Shown here: positions 7,497-14,537 of the stretch, piece after piece
Layout: each line of letters opens with the position of its first letter
Numbering within the stretch: the stretch's first letter is position 1
NCBI GenBank assembly: GCA_031265645.1
Contig: JAISCJ010000138.1
Span: 1-17,572, forward strand
Source: Holosporales bacterium
Lineage (GTDB): Bacteria > Pseudomonadota > Alphaproteobacteria > BNTO01
Direction: 5' to 3'
Length of the DNA: 17,572 nt
Position numbers and translations under genes: made by a program
Notes under the pieces: generated by a model
The model's database searches: none
The model's input: the letters and a program-made list of their open reading frames with translations, nothing else
Told to the model about the DNA's origin: nothing

Positions 7497-8294
7497 GTGC
7501 GCATTTTATTCATAGAAGATGACTTTATTACAGCCCAGAGCATTCAGAAACTCTTGCAAAACGAAGGGTTTATCTGCGATGTATCGGATACAGGGGAAGA
7601 TGGAATCGAAATTGGGAAATTGTACGAGTACGATGCCATAATATTGGACTTGGTGCTTCCTGATATTGAGGGTTTTGAGGTAATGCGACGTCTGCGTGCT
7701 TCGCGTATAACGACTCCGATATTAATTTTATCAGGAATTGATGACACAGCGAACAAGGTCAGAGGGCTGTGTACTGGAGCGGATGACTATTTGACGAAAC
7801 CGTACAGTAAAGATGAATTAATAGCACGAATAAACGCCATTATTCGAAGGACAAATGGCTATTCAGAGTCTGTTATAAAGGTTGGGGCGCTAGAAATAAA
7901 TTTGCAAACAAGGATTGCTTCTGTAAGAGGTCGTATCCTTCCATTGACGGGAAAAGAATATTCCATACTTGAGCTGCTAGCGATCCGAAAAGGTTCTGCG
8001 CTCACAAAGGAAGCCTTCTTGAACCACCTTTATGGCGGGATGGACGAGCCTGAAGTAAAGATTGTCGATGTGTTCATTTGCAAATTGCGGCGGAAGCTTT
8101 ATGTTTTGACCAAACAAAGCGGGTACATTGAAACAATTTGGGGCAGAGGCTATATGCTAAGGGACCCAAATGAAGAGCAACCTGCTGCAACTGACGAAGA
8201 AAACTCAGTCGTGCTAGATAGCGAGTTCTACTCAGCACGCGCTAAGAAAGAACTGCGCCTTAAGCACAAGAAGAAAGTCACATCTGCTGTATAG
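7497..8294 (+). CDS. ctrA: Cell-cycle response regulator CtrA
   Basis: A 265-residue OmpR/PhoB-type response regulator, the alphaproteobacterial master regulator of replication, division and polar development. The receiver domain (about 1-120) has the acidic pair E7-D8-D9, phospho-acceptor Asp51 in ILDLVLPD, and the switch lysine in DDYLTKPY. The winged-helix domain (about 125-222) has the CtrA-diagnostic stretches LTGKEYSILELL, LNHLYGGMDEPE, VDVFICKLRRKL and IETIWGRGYMLR. The start is GTG 7497 with GAGG seven bases upstream. It is longer than Caulobacter CtrA (231 residues): about 35 extra residues with a basic KKELRLKHKKK segment end in Ser-Ala-Val, not the Ala-Ala that forms the ClpXP degron in Caulobacter. 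No sensor kinase or phosphotransferase is adjacent. Confidence 0.95.
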   Translation: MRILFIEDDFITAQSIQKLLQNEGFICDVSDTGEDGIEIGKLYEYDAIILDLVLPDIEGFEVMRRLRASRITTPILILSGIDDTANKVRGLCTGADDYLTKPYSKDELIARINAIIRRTNGYSESVIKVGALEINLQTRIASVRGRILPLTGKEYSILELLAIRKGSALTKEAFLNHLYGGMDEPEVKIVDVFICKLRRKLYVLTKQSGYIETIWGRGYMLRDPNEEQPAATDEENSVVLDSEFYSARAKKELRLKHKKKVTSAV

Positions 8295-8323
8295 AAAAAC
8301 GTTTTTAATAGAACGTCTTTCCT

Positions 8324-9247
8324 TTACTTCAGGGCTGAGCAATCTTCATTTTCTGAAAGCATGTTAATAATTATCAGCGCTTGGTGAAAATGTTCGTGAA
8401 CTGCACTTTTGATTTTTTCGTGTTTTTGCTTTAAGTCTCGAATGTTCACCGTTTGGAGTTCAGCATCGTTCCTACTAGGTTCAATTAGGTCAATTATAAT
8501 GAACTCTTCTCTACCAAGACTGTGCGTTTTTACTGCATAAACGTTTCCGCCAGCCGCCTCCGCCAAGTTGCGCACTTTTTGCACAACTTCGGGAGGCAAA
8601 CTTTTGTCCAGCAACGTATTAATTGCACTTCGTCCAATTGAAAAAGACACCCAGCCTAAATATGCCGCCATTAGGCAACCTAGCATTGTATCCAGCCAGG
8701 AACAGGAAACGAATAAGCTGGCCAAAATTCCTATATCCACAATGAGGTCAGACTTGTAATGAGCCGCATCTGCACGAATCGCAAGCGATTTTGTTTTGCG
8801 GTAAACGTAGGTCTGAATAGCGATTAAATACATTACTCCGACAAGTGACAATCCAAAGGCAACGTATGCGATTGTACTGCGCCTCAGCTCGTGGTGCTCA
8901 GAAAGGCCATGAGATAGAGCTCCTACACCAATTGCGCATAAAATCATCGATTGAAGCATAGCAAGCAATGCCCCAATCTTTCCATATCCGAATGGATATT
9001 TTTCGTCGGCTGGCTTCACAGACTTTATGACGAAAAATGTATTTATTAAAGAAAATATTCCGTCTTTTACTGTATCGCCGATGGACATTGCGACGACAAG
9101 CGACGCTGTTGCGTAATACGCGACGGCGCGGCACGCGAGAAGAATCAAGGTCGTCAACAACACGCTGTAGGCTATAATTTTCAGCCAGCGTACGTCTTCA
9201 TTCCTTGCAGCATTGTGCATATGACTATGATCGTGACAACAAAACAC
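8324..9247 (-). CDS. Cation diffusion facilitator metal exporter (FieF-like)
   Basis: A 307-residue CDF-family inner-membrane transporter that exports divalent metals (Zn, Fe, Cd or similar) in exchange for protons. It has six hydrophobic segments and a C-terminal cytoplasmic domain of about 90 residues. The TM5 metal site HYKSD (His-x3-Asp) is intact; the TM2 pair is present as GDTVKD, with Thr in place of the common Ser. KYPFGYGKIGAL is the family's conserved loop. I chose GTG 9247, which has GGAG six bases upstream; TTG 9259 and ATG 9220 are alternatives. With this start the N-terminus is a His/Cys cluster, FCCHDHSHMH, a probable metal-binding tail. It is convergent with ctrA, 29 bp apart, with only a short AAAAACGTTTTT palindrome between them. 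Confidence 0.88.
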   Translation of the reverse strand: MFCCHDHSHMHNAARNEDVRWLKIIAYSVLLTTLILLACRAVAYYATASLVVAMSIGDTVKDGIFSLINTFFVIKSVKPADEKYPFGYGKIGALLAMLQSMILCAIGVGALSHGLSEHHELRRSTIAYVAFGLSLVGVMYLIAIQTYVYRKTKSLAIRADAAHYKSDLIVDIGILASLFVSCSWLDTMLGCLMAAYLGWVSFSIGRSAINTLLDKSLPPEVVQKVRNLAEAAGGNVYAVKTHSLGREEFIIIDLIEPSRNDAELQTVNIRDLKQKHEKIKSAVHEHFHQALIIINMLSENEDCSALK

Positions 9248-9311
9248 TTCACGCTCCAAACTTACACTATACGTACTTATCCCATACGTTTGGTTTTATT
9301 GGAATGAATTT

Positions 9312-9455
9312 GTGAACGTTGCAGAAGGAAACTTTTTTGTTTTTGTTACTGCGATATACCCAAGCGCTGAATGGTTCCCTATTTTTGTTGCGACGTTTCC
9401 CGCAGGACGCGTTGATCCTATGTCGCATCTCGCTTACACTGAGACGTTCGCCTGA
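9312..9455 (+). CDS. Possible small ORF or gene fragment
   Basis: GTG 9312 has GGA eight bases upstream and opens a 47-codon frame ending in TGA at 9453-9455. The translation (middle part TFPAGRVDPMSHLAYTETFA) has natural codon and residue composition, with a hydrophobic first half. It could be a short real protein, or the tail of a decayed gene, since the frame stays open upstream to 9237. I do not recognise it. Confidence 0.25.
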   Translation: MNVAEGNFFVFVTAIYPSAEWFPIFVATFPAGRVDPMSHLAYTETFA

Positions 9456-9515
9456 TTTTGAATCTTTTTACGATTGAGGATAACCATTTGCTAAAGAAAA
9501 TCATGAAAACAGCGT

Positions 9516-9533
9516 TTGTGTGTTAACTCACAA
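9516..9533. promoter_or_regulatory. CRP/FNR-like palindrome
   Basis: TTGTGTGTTAACTCACAA is an 18-bp palindrome with one mismatched pair. The core TGTGT-N6-TCACA differs at one base from the CRP consensus TGTGA-N6-TCACA. It lies about 250 bp upstream of the USP gene. The regulator is not in the window. Confidence 0.4.
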
Positions 9534-9783
9534 TTTATATTTTTATTGTATTGTCTTTAGAGGTCCTAGTATCGTTATAGCCAAACCACATGAAAATAGT
9601 TCACACGAAATCAGCCAAAAGTGGATAGGTTTCGAACGTAAATGTGAATCGTTTTAAAGTGGTTTCGCTATAGTGTTTGGTTGGTTAGAATGAGTTTCAC
9701 AGCGTGTCTAATTTAATATGCAAAGAAATTCGACCATTTTATTAACGTTGTGATTTGTAAACTTTGTTGTGAGGACATACATT

Positions 9784-10878
9784 ATGAAAAAAATTAAACG
9801 AATGAAATTTTTGACTCTATTCGCGTTTTCGTTTAGATCGTTTCTCGAATTGAATTCAACGCAGAATCTATTCATCACACGTTCGAATGCTAAAGTTATA
9901 AAAAAATACGAGCATAAGCAAACAGACGAAACAAGCATAAAAGTTTTGTTTCCGAACCCGCGCACGGAAGATGAATCAGGACAGGCTACTAGTTTACCAG
10001 AGCCGAGACCGGTGCCTTTTGGCTTAATCAATATTATGGCTACGTGTTACTTCAATTCTGTTCTACAAGTCCTCTATGCGTCGCCAATTTTTCGTGATCA
10101 AATATCCGCAGAAGGGGCGCAGGGCGGGCGCATTTGTGATGGTGTTCGCAATATATTTCGCGTAATGGAGAATAAAGAGGATAGCCTTGTTCCTAGTATC
10201 GTTAATTTTTGTATAACAGAGATAGCGAAAACGTTTGAGGCGAAAGATCGATGCGATCGAGATGATATTCTTGCTGGGACACAGTGCGATGCAGTAGATC
10301 TTATCGATACCGTGATTAATGTGATTTGTAGAGAACATCCGGAATTTAAAGATACCTTTAGTTTTTTAACTAAAACCATAAAGTGTTCCAAAGATCCTCT
10401 TCATACTAATCATTCGGATTTGAATGTTGTGATAGAACTTCCTGTCAATAGCAATAACATGCAGGATTGCGTCGCGTCTCGATTGGTGGATGAAAAAATT
10501 GAAAGTTGGAAATGCAAGGAGTGTGACGACAAGCTACCAGCTACCCGTATATTCAATTTGCAAACAAACGATATCCTGGTTTTAAGCTTAGCTCGCTTCA
10601 AGTATTCTCCTGCATTAAATTATTTTACCAAGCTTTATGATGAAGTTTCTTACGATGATTTTTTGGTTATAGATGAAACGACATATCGTTTGATAGCAAT
10701 TGTGAAGCATTGTGGCTACATAGATGGAGGGCACTACGTTGCAACTGTACTTGGGGCTGACGGCAAATGGTATACACAAAATGACGATAAAACAAAGTGC
10801 CATGGCTCGTTTATCGCATCTAAGGAGCACGATAAAGACAATACACCATATATATTTATCTATGAGCGTATTCACTGA
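9784..10878 (+). CDS. Exported ubiquitin-specific protease (USP, peptidase C19), probable effector
   Basis: A 364-residue protein that should cleave ubiquitin or a ubiquitin-like protein from substrates by a cysteine protease mechanism. Residues 1-21 look like a signal peptide (KKIKRMK then FLTLFAFSF). The catalytic domain spans about 78-364. The Cys box GLINIMATCYFNS gives Cys88 and oxyanion Asn83; the His box GYIDGGHYVA gives His317; WYTQNDD gives the third residue, Asn333 or Asp334. The finger has CKEC (244-247), but the other zinc pair is reduced to Cys201, perhaps with His207. RIFNLQTNDILVLSLARFKYS matches the USP core strand before the His box. ATG 9784 is chosen over GTG 9769 because GAGG lies nine bases before it. 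USP proteases are eukaryotic; bacterial cases are rare and mostly in intracellular bacteria, so transfer from a host is inferred. Confidence 0.88.
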   Translation: MKKIKRMKFLTLFAFSFRSFLELNSTQNLFITRSNAKVIKKYEHKQTDETSIKVLFPNPRTEDESGQATSLPEPRPVPFGLINIMATCYFNSVLQVLYASPIFRDQISAEGAQGGRICDGVRNIFRVMENKEDSLVPSIVNFCITEIAKTFEAKDRCDRDDILAGTQCDAVDLIDTVINVICREHPEFKDTFSFLTKTIKCSKDPLHTNHSDLNVVIELPVNSNNMQDCVASRLVDEKIESWKCKECDDKLPATRIFNLQTNDILVLSLARFKYSPALNYFTKLYDEVSYDDFLVIDETTYRLIAIVKHCGYIDGGHYVATVLGADGKWYTQNDDKTKCHGSFIASKEHDKDNTPYIFIYERIH

Positions 10879-10995
10879 ACATCGGAGAATCTATATATGT
10901 CGTCTGGGCTTTTTCGTTGCTCTTACGTTTTTTTTAACGACAGTATACCGTATGTTGATCAAATATAATGTTAGTGGAAGCTTAATAATAATCAC

Positions 10996-11025
10996 TTGCA
11001 AACGATGTGCGATGTGTCATACAAT
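10996..11025 (+). promoter_or_regulatory. Sigma-70-type promoter of the 11069 gene
   Basis: TTGCAA (10996-11001) and TACAAT (11020-11025) are 18 bp apart. Transcription would start near 11032, leaving a leader of about 37 nt with AAAGGAG six bases before ATG 11069. A run of eight T near 10930 in the same spacer has no convincing stem. Confidence 0.5.
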
Positions 11026-11068
11026 AATAGTAGAACAATCAAGGTGTTTGTTTACAAAGGAGAATATT

Positions 11069-11722
11069 ATGAATAAAATTTGCATCGCAATAGCAACTCC
11101 ATTTATATGTGGACTCAGCTGGGGAGGCGACTCACCGTCAGCTGGTGGTGCGAACACAACAAGTGAAGCACGATCATTTGAAGCGTTGCCTCAAATCACA
11201 CTGAAAAGACGCGCTCAGGATCACGCTGGTTATACTCCAAATAAACCAGATTTCAAAAAAAAATGGCATGCTCGTGATGACTCAGCTGCCCAACGTAAGC
11301 TTCCGTCGGATCTGAAATGGTACGTCGATTACTTAAATGAAACTCTAGGCTGGGTAAATTTCGCTATTAAAGATTTTCGTTTTGAAAGTATTTATTGGGG
11401 AAACCATAGCTTCCGACCAGCGGTGTACTTAGAATGGATGTGTGAATTATCGCAATTGTATGATGATGTGCTTTATGGGTCTGATATACCTGATCAAATT
11501 CTTCAGACGCCAGCATTCGCGCCAATTGCAGAGCTTCGTGCGAAGACAATCGACGCAACAAGAGGGCTTGTAACGTATTGTCGTTCATATTTTTCCAGTG
11601 TAGGATCGTTTGCTGATCAGAATCCAGCACTGTTTGCCGAATCTGCCAGCGAGGTACTGCGTCAGATGGAAAATATTCGCAACTTGCTATCTACGGCCAT
11701 CTCCAACTGCGTTCTGGGGTAA
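11069..11722 (+). CDS. Exported protein of unknown function
   Basis: A 217-residue protein without a recognised family. Residues 1-19 (MNKICIAIATPFICGLSWG) form a signal peptide; there is no lipobox, so it is not a lipoprotein. A low-complexity Ser/Gly/Ala linker follows, then a basic segment around KPDFKKKWHARDD, then a helical domain (about 75-217) rich in Trp and Tyr with a few Cys. The start ATG 11069 is well supported by AAAGGAG at 11056-11062 and by its own promoter; the frame is open further upstream, but that part overlaps the USP gene and is not protein-like. It lies 190 bp after the USP gene in the same direction. A shared host-related role is possible but unproven. Confidence 0.72.
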   Translation: MNKICIAIATPFICGLSWGGDSPSAGGANTTSEARSFEALPQITLKRRAQDHAGYTPNKPDFKKKWHARDDSAAQRKLPSDLKWYVDYLNETLGWVNFAIKDFRFESIYWGNHSFRPAVYLEWMCELSQLYDDVLYGSDIPDQILQTPAFAPIAELRAKTIDATRGLVTYCRSYFSSVGSFADQNPALFAESASEVLRQMENIRNLLSTAISNCVLG

Positions 11723-11807
11723 AACGACATGTTGGCAAAATGAGAGGAAGAGAACAAAACGAGTTTCAACGAAATTTATTCAAAATAATCGTGCCTGATC
11801 AGAATGT

Positions 11808-14171
11808 TTATATTCTAGATAAGTGGGTATGTTTGGTCGATTTTGTATTAAATGCGAATGATTCGTCGCTGTAACTCTCAAGAACTTGATGCACGGTATT
11901 CTCAATGCCATGCATCAGTTCTTCTGAATTATCTATATGTGTGGCAAACTCTCCGAATGGGGCAAATTCTAATGTTGGAGGGCTTAAAATTTGCCTTCCG
12001 AGTCTTTCTGCAGATCGAATGAACATGAATGCCTTTAGCGGTAAAACTATATTGCGAAACTTTTGTATAGAGACTTTACTTGGAGCGATTTCATACGAAA
12101 CGATATGATTTTCTGCAATTGTAGAACCTTCTAAGTCAAATGCTTCCGAAATTAGAGACTTAGGATAAAGGTCTACTCGGTCTGCCACGCCATAAATAAC
12201 GTAATCAATATTTCTTATAGTTACAGTCATTCGCATTTTGTAGTCGCCAATCATTTGAACACCGTTTGCTCTCTTTTGCGCAAAGTCACGGCTGAGGCCC
12301 TGAATGATAATGCTTAGCTTTGGAATAAATTGAGGTGCAACGGAGTTTTGTTCAATCCAGTGGCTAGCAAAGTCGTGCAAATGCGTATATTGCTCTTTAT
12401 TTCGTGCAAAATATTCTCGCAAGAGGTCACGCACAAGAGAATAAACACTCGCGGCTCTATCCTCGTTCTCTTTCGGGCGCAGGCCTAGAATCCGCTTTAC
12501 GTAAAATGAGTATGGCTCGTCCATTAATAGCTGCAAATCCGCCACGGAAAAAGATTTTGGCCTTGCGCTCAATGGAACGTGAACAAACTTGGCCGTTTTG
12601 GCCGTTTGCTTACAACGTTCGTTCGGGATTTCTAACGTAGGATTATATGTCCAGGGAAAATTTAGCAAACAACTATGCGGGCTTTCTGATTCATTGCAGG
12701 TGACGTAAACGTGGACGCAATCAGAATTTAAAATAGATTCGAGAATATAGTATTCGGTCGGAGCGCTATAGTCCTCGTAAAAATTGCTCGCAATTTCTCC
12801 GGTTATTGGCAGCTCACGTGATTTAGGTATCCACGTTTCGTTGTTCATGCTGGGTAAAAACGCAATATCGTACGCATCAAACATAAAAGCTGGTGTTTTA
12901 AAGAGTATGGGATTGGCGCCTTCACCGAATTGAGATTCAATAAAATACATGCTTAACAATTCACGAATTAGCTGCTGGTATTCAGGAACACTAACGTGCA
13001 AACGAGACGCTTTTTCTGCGTCGCCCTGCCAAGAGCCTACTATTGTATCGAAAAAATCTTTAGCAATTTCTATTTTTCCCCCTGAATTTTGCAACTGATC
13101 CAATACATCAGAATTTTCCAGTTCATTCATTACAATCTTTTTATGAGCAAAGATCATATCCTCTACGCTGAGTTCGTTAGAGAACAAGTAAGATTCTTCA
13201 GAAGTAGCCAGTGATTCGAGTTTATCTTTGTTGCAGTGCGCTGCCATATCATAAATCAACATGCCTAGCGTTGTCTGGCATAACATGTGACGGTCAACAT
13301 ATGGTATCCCTCGCATTTCTGCTTTGATCTTTTGCAAAATCGCATTGTTCCCTGAAATCACCGCGATTCGCGCATTTGGAAAATTGATTCGGCTTGCTTT
13401 TATCTTTTCTACAATCCAGTGTGTTTCATCGTTAAGTGTTTTAAACTTTATTCCCGATACATGAGGATTTTTTTGATCTTCTGCCATTCGAATTAAACCC
13501 AACCGCAAAAAGTTTGTTGCTTCGTTGCTTCGATGCTCAGCTTGATCAGTATGTTTAGTACAGCTCGGTGCCTGGGACTCGATTAAACTTGTTTCATGGA
13601 AACCCGCTAGGCTCTTGGCACCAACTCTTTTGACGATTGGGTGTATAGTTTGCATTGCAGCAAATTCTTGACGCATCACATTCAGCAACGGATCACGCGC
13701 ATTTGGAAAAAAATCTAAAAATACGAAACGACTCAGGTTGTTGCTTAGGTAGTCATGAATGCAGTTTTGTATACTTGGCATGAAAAGGTTGGCAAAATAG
13801 TTCTCATTTAAAGGACTATTCAACGTATCCTTAATATTTTTCAACGGAGCTCCCTTAATACATTGCAGTGGGTATCCATGTTGCGCACAAAAATCATATG
13901 CGTTAATTAATTTGGCACACGACGCTGCCGAGGACATTTCAGCAGTTCGATATGTGGATAAAAACCTCTGTATGCGAGACGGTGGTTTGCAGTCACATGC
14001 AACATCCCACAACCATGCGCTCAGATGTTTGACTCTTGCACCATTTAGCATGTGGCGCAGAAAATTTGAAATTTCAACTTCATCCTGTACAATAACGGTG
14101 CAGTGCTGAAGTATATTCGCTAAGCTTTCATCGGCTCGCTCATAATTTAACTCTGGAGAAAAATGTCGCAT
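11808..14171 (-). CDS. addB: AddB-like double-strand-break repair protein with decayed nuclease site
   Basis: A 787-residue protein aligning in outline with the alphaproteobacterial AddB of the AddAB helicase-nuclease, which processes broken DNA ends for RecA. Recognisable pieces: the inactive helicase core (FPNARIAVISGNN, about 264-276), the segment AYDIAFLPSMNNETWIPKS (about 433-451), where AddB has LNEGVWP, and the start of the RecB-type nuclease domain SVADLQLLMDEPYSFYVKRI (542-561). The nuclease is broken: the region of the usual G-x3-H motif has no His, and after GVADRVDLY the catalytic D-Y-K is S-Y-E (692-694). It is shorter than typical AddB (about 1000 residues), and addA is not adjacent. 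It has no Shine-Dalgarno sequence. The open frame suggests the remaining protein is still kept. A chance similarity in a fast-evolving unknown is the alternative. Confidence 0.6.
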   Translation of the reverse strand: MRHFSPELNYERADESLANILQHCTVIVQDEVEISNFLRHMLNGARVKHLSAWLWDVACDCKPPSRIQRFLSTYRTAEMSSAASCAKLINAYDFCAQHGYPLQCIKGAPLKNIKDTLNSPLNENYFANLFMPSIQNCIHDYLSNNLSRFVFLDFFPNARDPLLNVMRQEFAAMQTIHPIVKRVGAKSLAGFHETSLIESQAPSCTKHTDQAEHRSNEATNFLRLGLIRMAEDQKNPHVSGIKFKTLNDETHWIVEKIKASRINFPNARIAVISGNNAILQKIKAEMRGIPYVDRHMLCQTTLGMLIYDMAAHCNKDKLESLATSEESYLFSNELSVEDMIFAHKKIVMNELENSDVLDQLQNSGGKIEIAKDFFDTIVGSWQGDAEKASRLHVSVPEYQQLIRELLSMYFIESQFGEGANPILFKTPAFMFDAYDIAFLPSMNNETWIPKSRELPITGEIASNFYEDYSAPTEYYILESILNSDCVHVYVTCNESESPHSCLLNFPWTYNPTLEIPNERCKQTAKTAKFVHVPLSARPKSFSVADLQLLMDEPYSFYVKRILGLRPKENEDRAASVYSLVRDLLREYFARNKEQYTHLHDFASHWIEQNSVAPQFIPKLSIIIQGLSRDFAQKRANGVQMIGDYKMRMTVTIRNIDYVIYGVADRVDLYPKSLISEAFDLEGSTIAENHIVSYEIAPSKVSIQKFRNIVLPLKAFMFIRSAERLGRQILSPPTLEFAPFGEFATHIDNSEELMHGIENTVHQVLESYSDESFAFNTKSTKHTHLSRI

Positions 14172-14201
14172 ACATATCGAGGAGAACCATTCGCGTGTGC
14201 A

Positions 14202-14231
14202 ATTATACCCCTTCCATTAAATATTGCCCAA
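14202..14231 (-). promoter_or_regulatory. Promoter of the addB-like gene
   Basis: On the minus strand TTGGGC (14231-14226) and TATAAT (14207-14202) are 18 bp apart. The -10 sits in GGGGTATAATTG, almost the same context as the dnaB promoter. The leader is about 25 nt without a Shine-Dalgarno sequence. Confidence 0.5.
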
Positions 14232-14249
14232 TTTTCCCATCTCCTTATA

Positions 14250-14303
14250 GGGCACGTCCGGTTCTGTGGAGGGGCGCCCCCAGAAATGACGGCGTCTACT
14301 CTA
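14250..14303 (+). mobile_element. Probable group II intron remnant (3' half of domain V plus domain VI)
   Basis: GCACGTCCGGTTCTGTGG matches the 3' strand of domain V and the linker in bacterial group II introns. It is followed by a hairpin that pairs GAGGGGCGCC (14268-14277) with GGCGTC-T-CTC (14291-14301), leaving a single bulged A at 14298 three pairs from the base. That is the layout of domain VI with its branch-point adenosine, and the sequence ends CTCTA, as such introns do. The domain V 5' strand and everything before it, including the reverse transcriptase, are absent. Because only about 54 bases are left, an unrelated palindromic repeat is still possible. Confidence 0.5.
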
Positions 14304-14343
14304 GTGAGATCATATGGGCTATGATTTTGAAAACTTTCGAAAT

Positions 14344-14453
14344 TTGGGTACAGTTAATTTTTGATGATATAATTCAGCTATTAAATAAATAAGGAGCTAA
14401 CTATTTTGCCCAATAGAGAAAAGACGGCGCAGTCGTTCAAACTTTTTACATAG
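14344..14453 (+). pseudogene. Short expression unit, perhaps a frameshifted small membrane protein
   Basis: TTGGGT (14344-14349) and TATAAT (14368-14373) are 18 bp apart; AAGGAG (14391-14396) lies nine bases before TTG 14406. That start gives only 15 residues (LPNREKTAQSFKLFT) before TAG at 14451-14453. In the +1 frame the same DNA reads on as a basic segment and then a hydrophobic stretch SLIFGAAILHCIGILIL up to the dnaB stop, so a single-base indel near 14420 may have broken a small membrane protein gene. All three signals lining up is notable, but each is short. Confidence 0.3.
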
Positions 14454-14537
14454 ATATGACATTATTAGAAGCTTAATATTTGGGGCTGCTATCTTGCACT
14501 GTATTGGAATATTAATATTGTGTGAAGAATTTAAAAT

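Larger units (their letters stand above)
9248..9783. other. 536-bp spacer upstream of the USP gene
   Basis: This holds a possible 47-codon frame at 9312-9455 and a CRP-like palindrome at 9516-9533. A TATAGT at 9669-9674 is a possible -10 for the USP gene, though its -35 is not convincing. The remainder is AT-rich without features I can support. Confidence 0.6.
14172..14537. other. 366-bp spacer between addB and dnaB
   Basis: This holds the addB promoter, a probable group II intron 3' remnant at 14250-14303, a promoter-plus-ribosome-binding-site unit at 14344-14408, and a 12-bp AATATTAATATT palindrome near 14506 just beyond the dnaB stop. No full-length gene is present. Confidence 0.65.

Noticed and set aside
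8295..8306. AAAAACGTTTTT between ctrA and the metal exporter as a bidirectional terminator
   Set aside because: The palindrome has no room for a loop and the stem would be too weak to count as support.
9627..9645. GGTTTCGAACG, resembling a tRNA T-loop
   Set aside because: No matching acceptor stem, D-arm or anticodon arm can be folded around it.
10724..11068. In-frame N-terminal extension of the 11069 gene
   Set aside because: It overlaps the USP gene and its promoter spacer, while a strong ribosome-binding site and a signal peptide fix the start at 11069.
14195..14392. A 65-codon plus-strand frame in the addB-dnaB spacer
   Set aside because: It runs through the intron-like remnant and a promoter; the translation looks like read-through of structured RNA.
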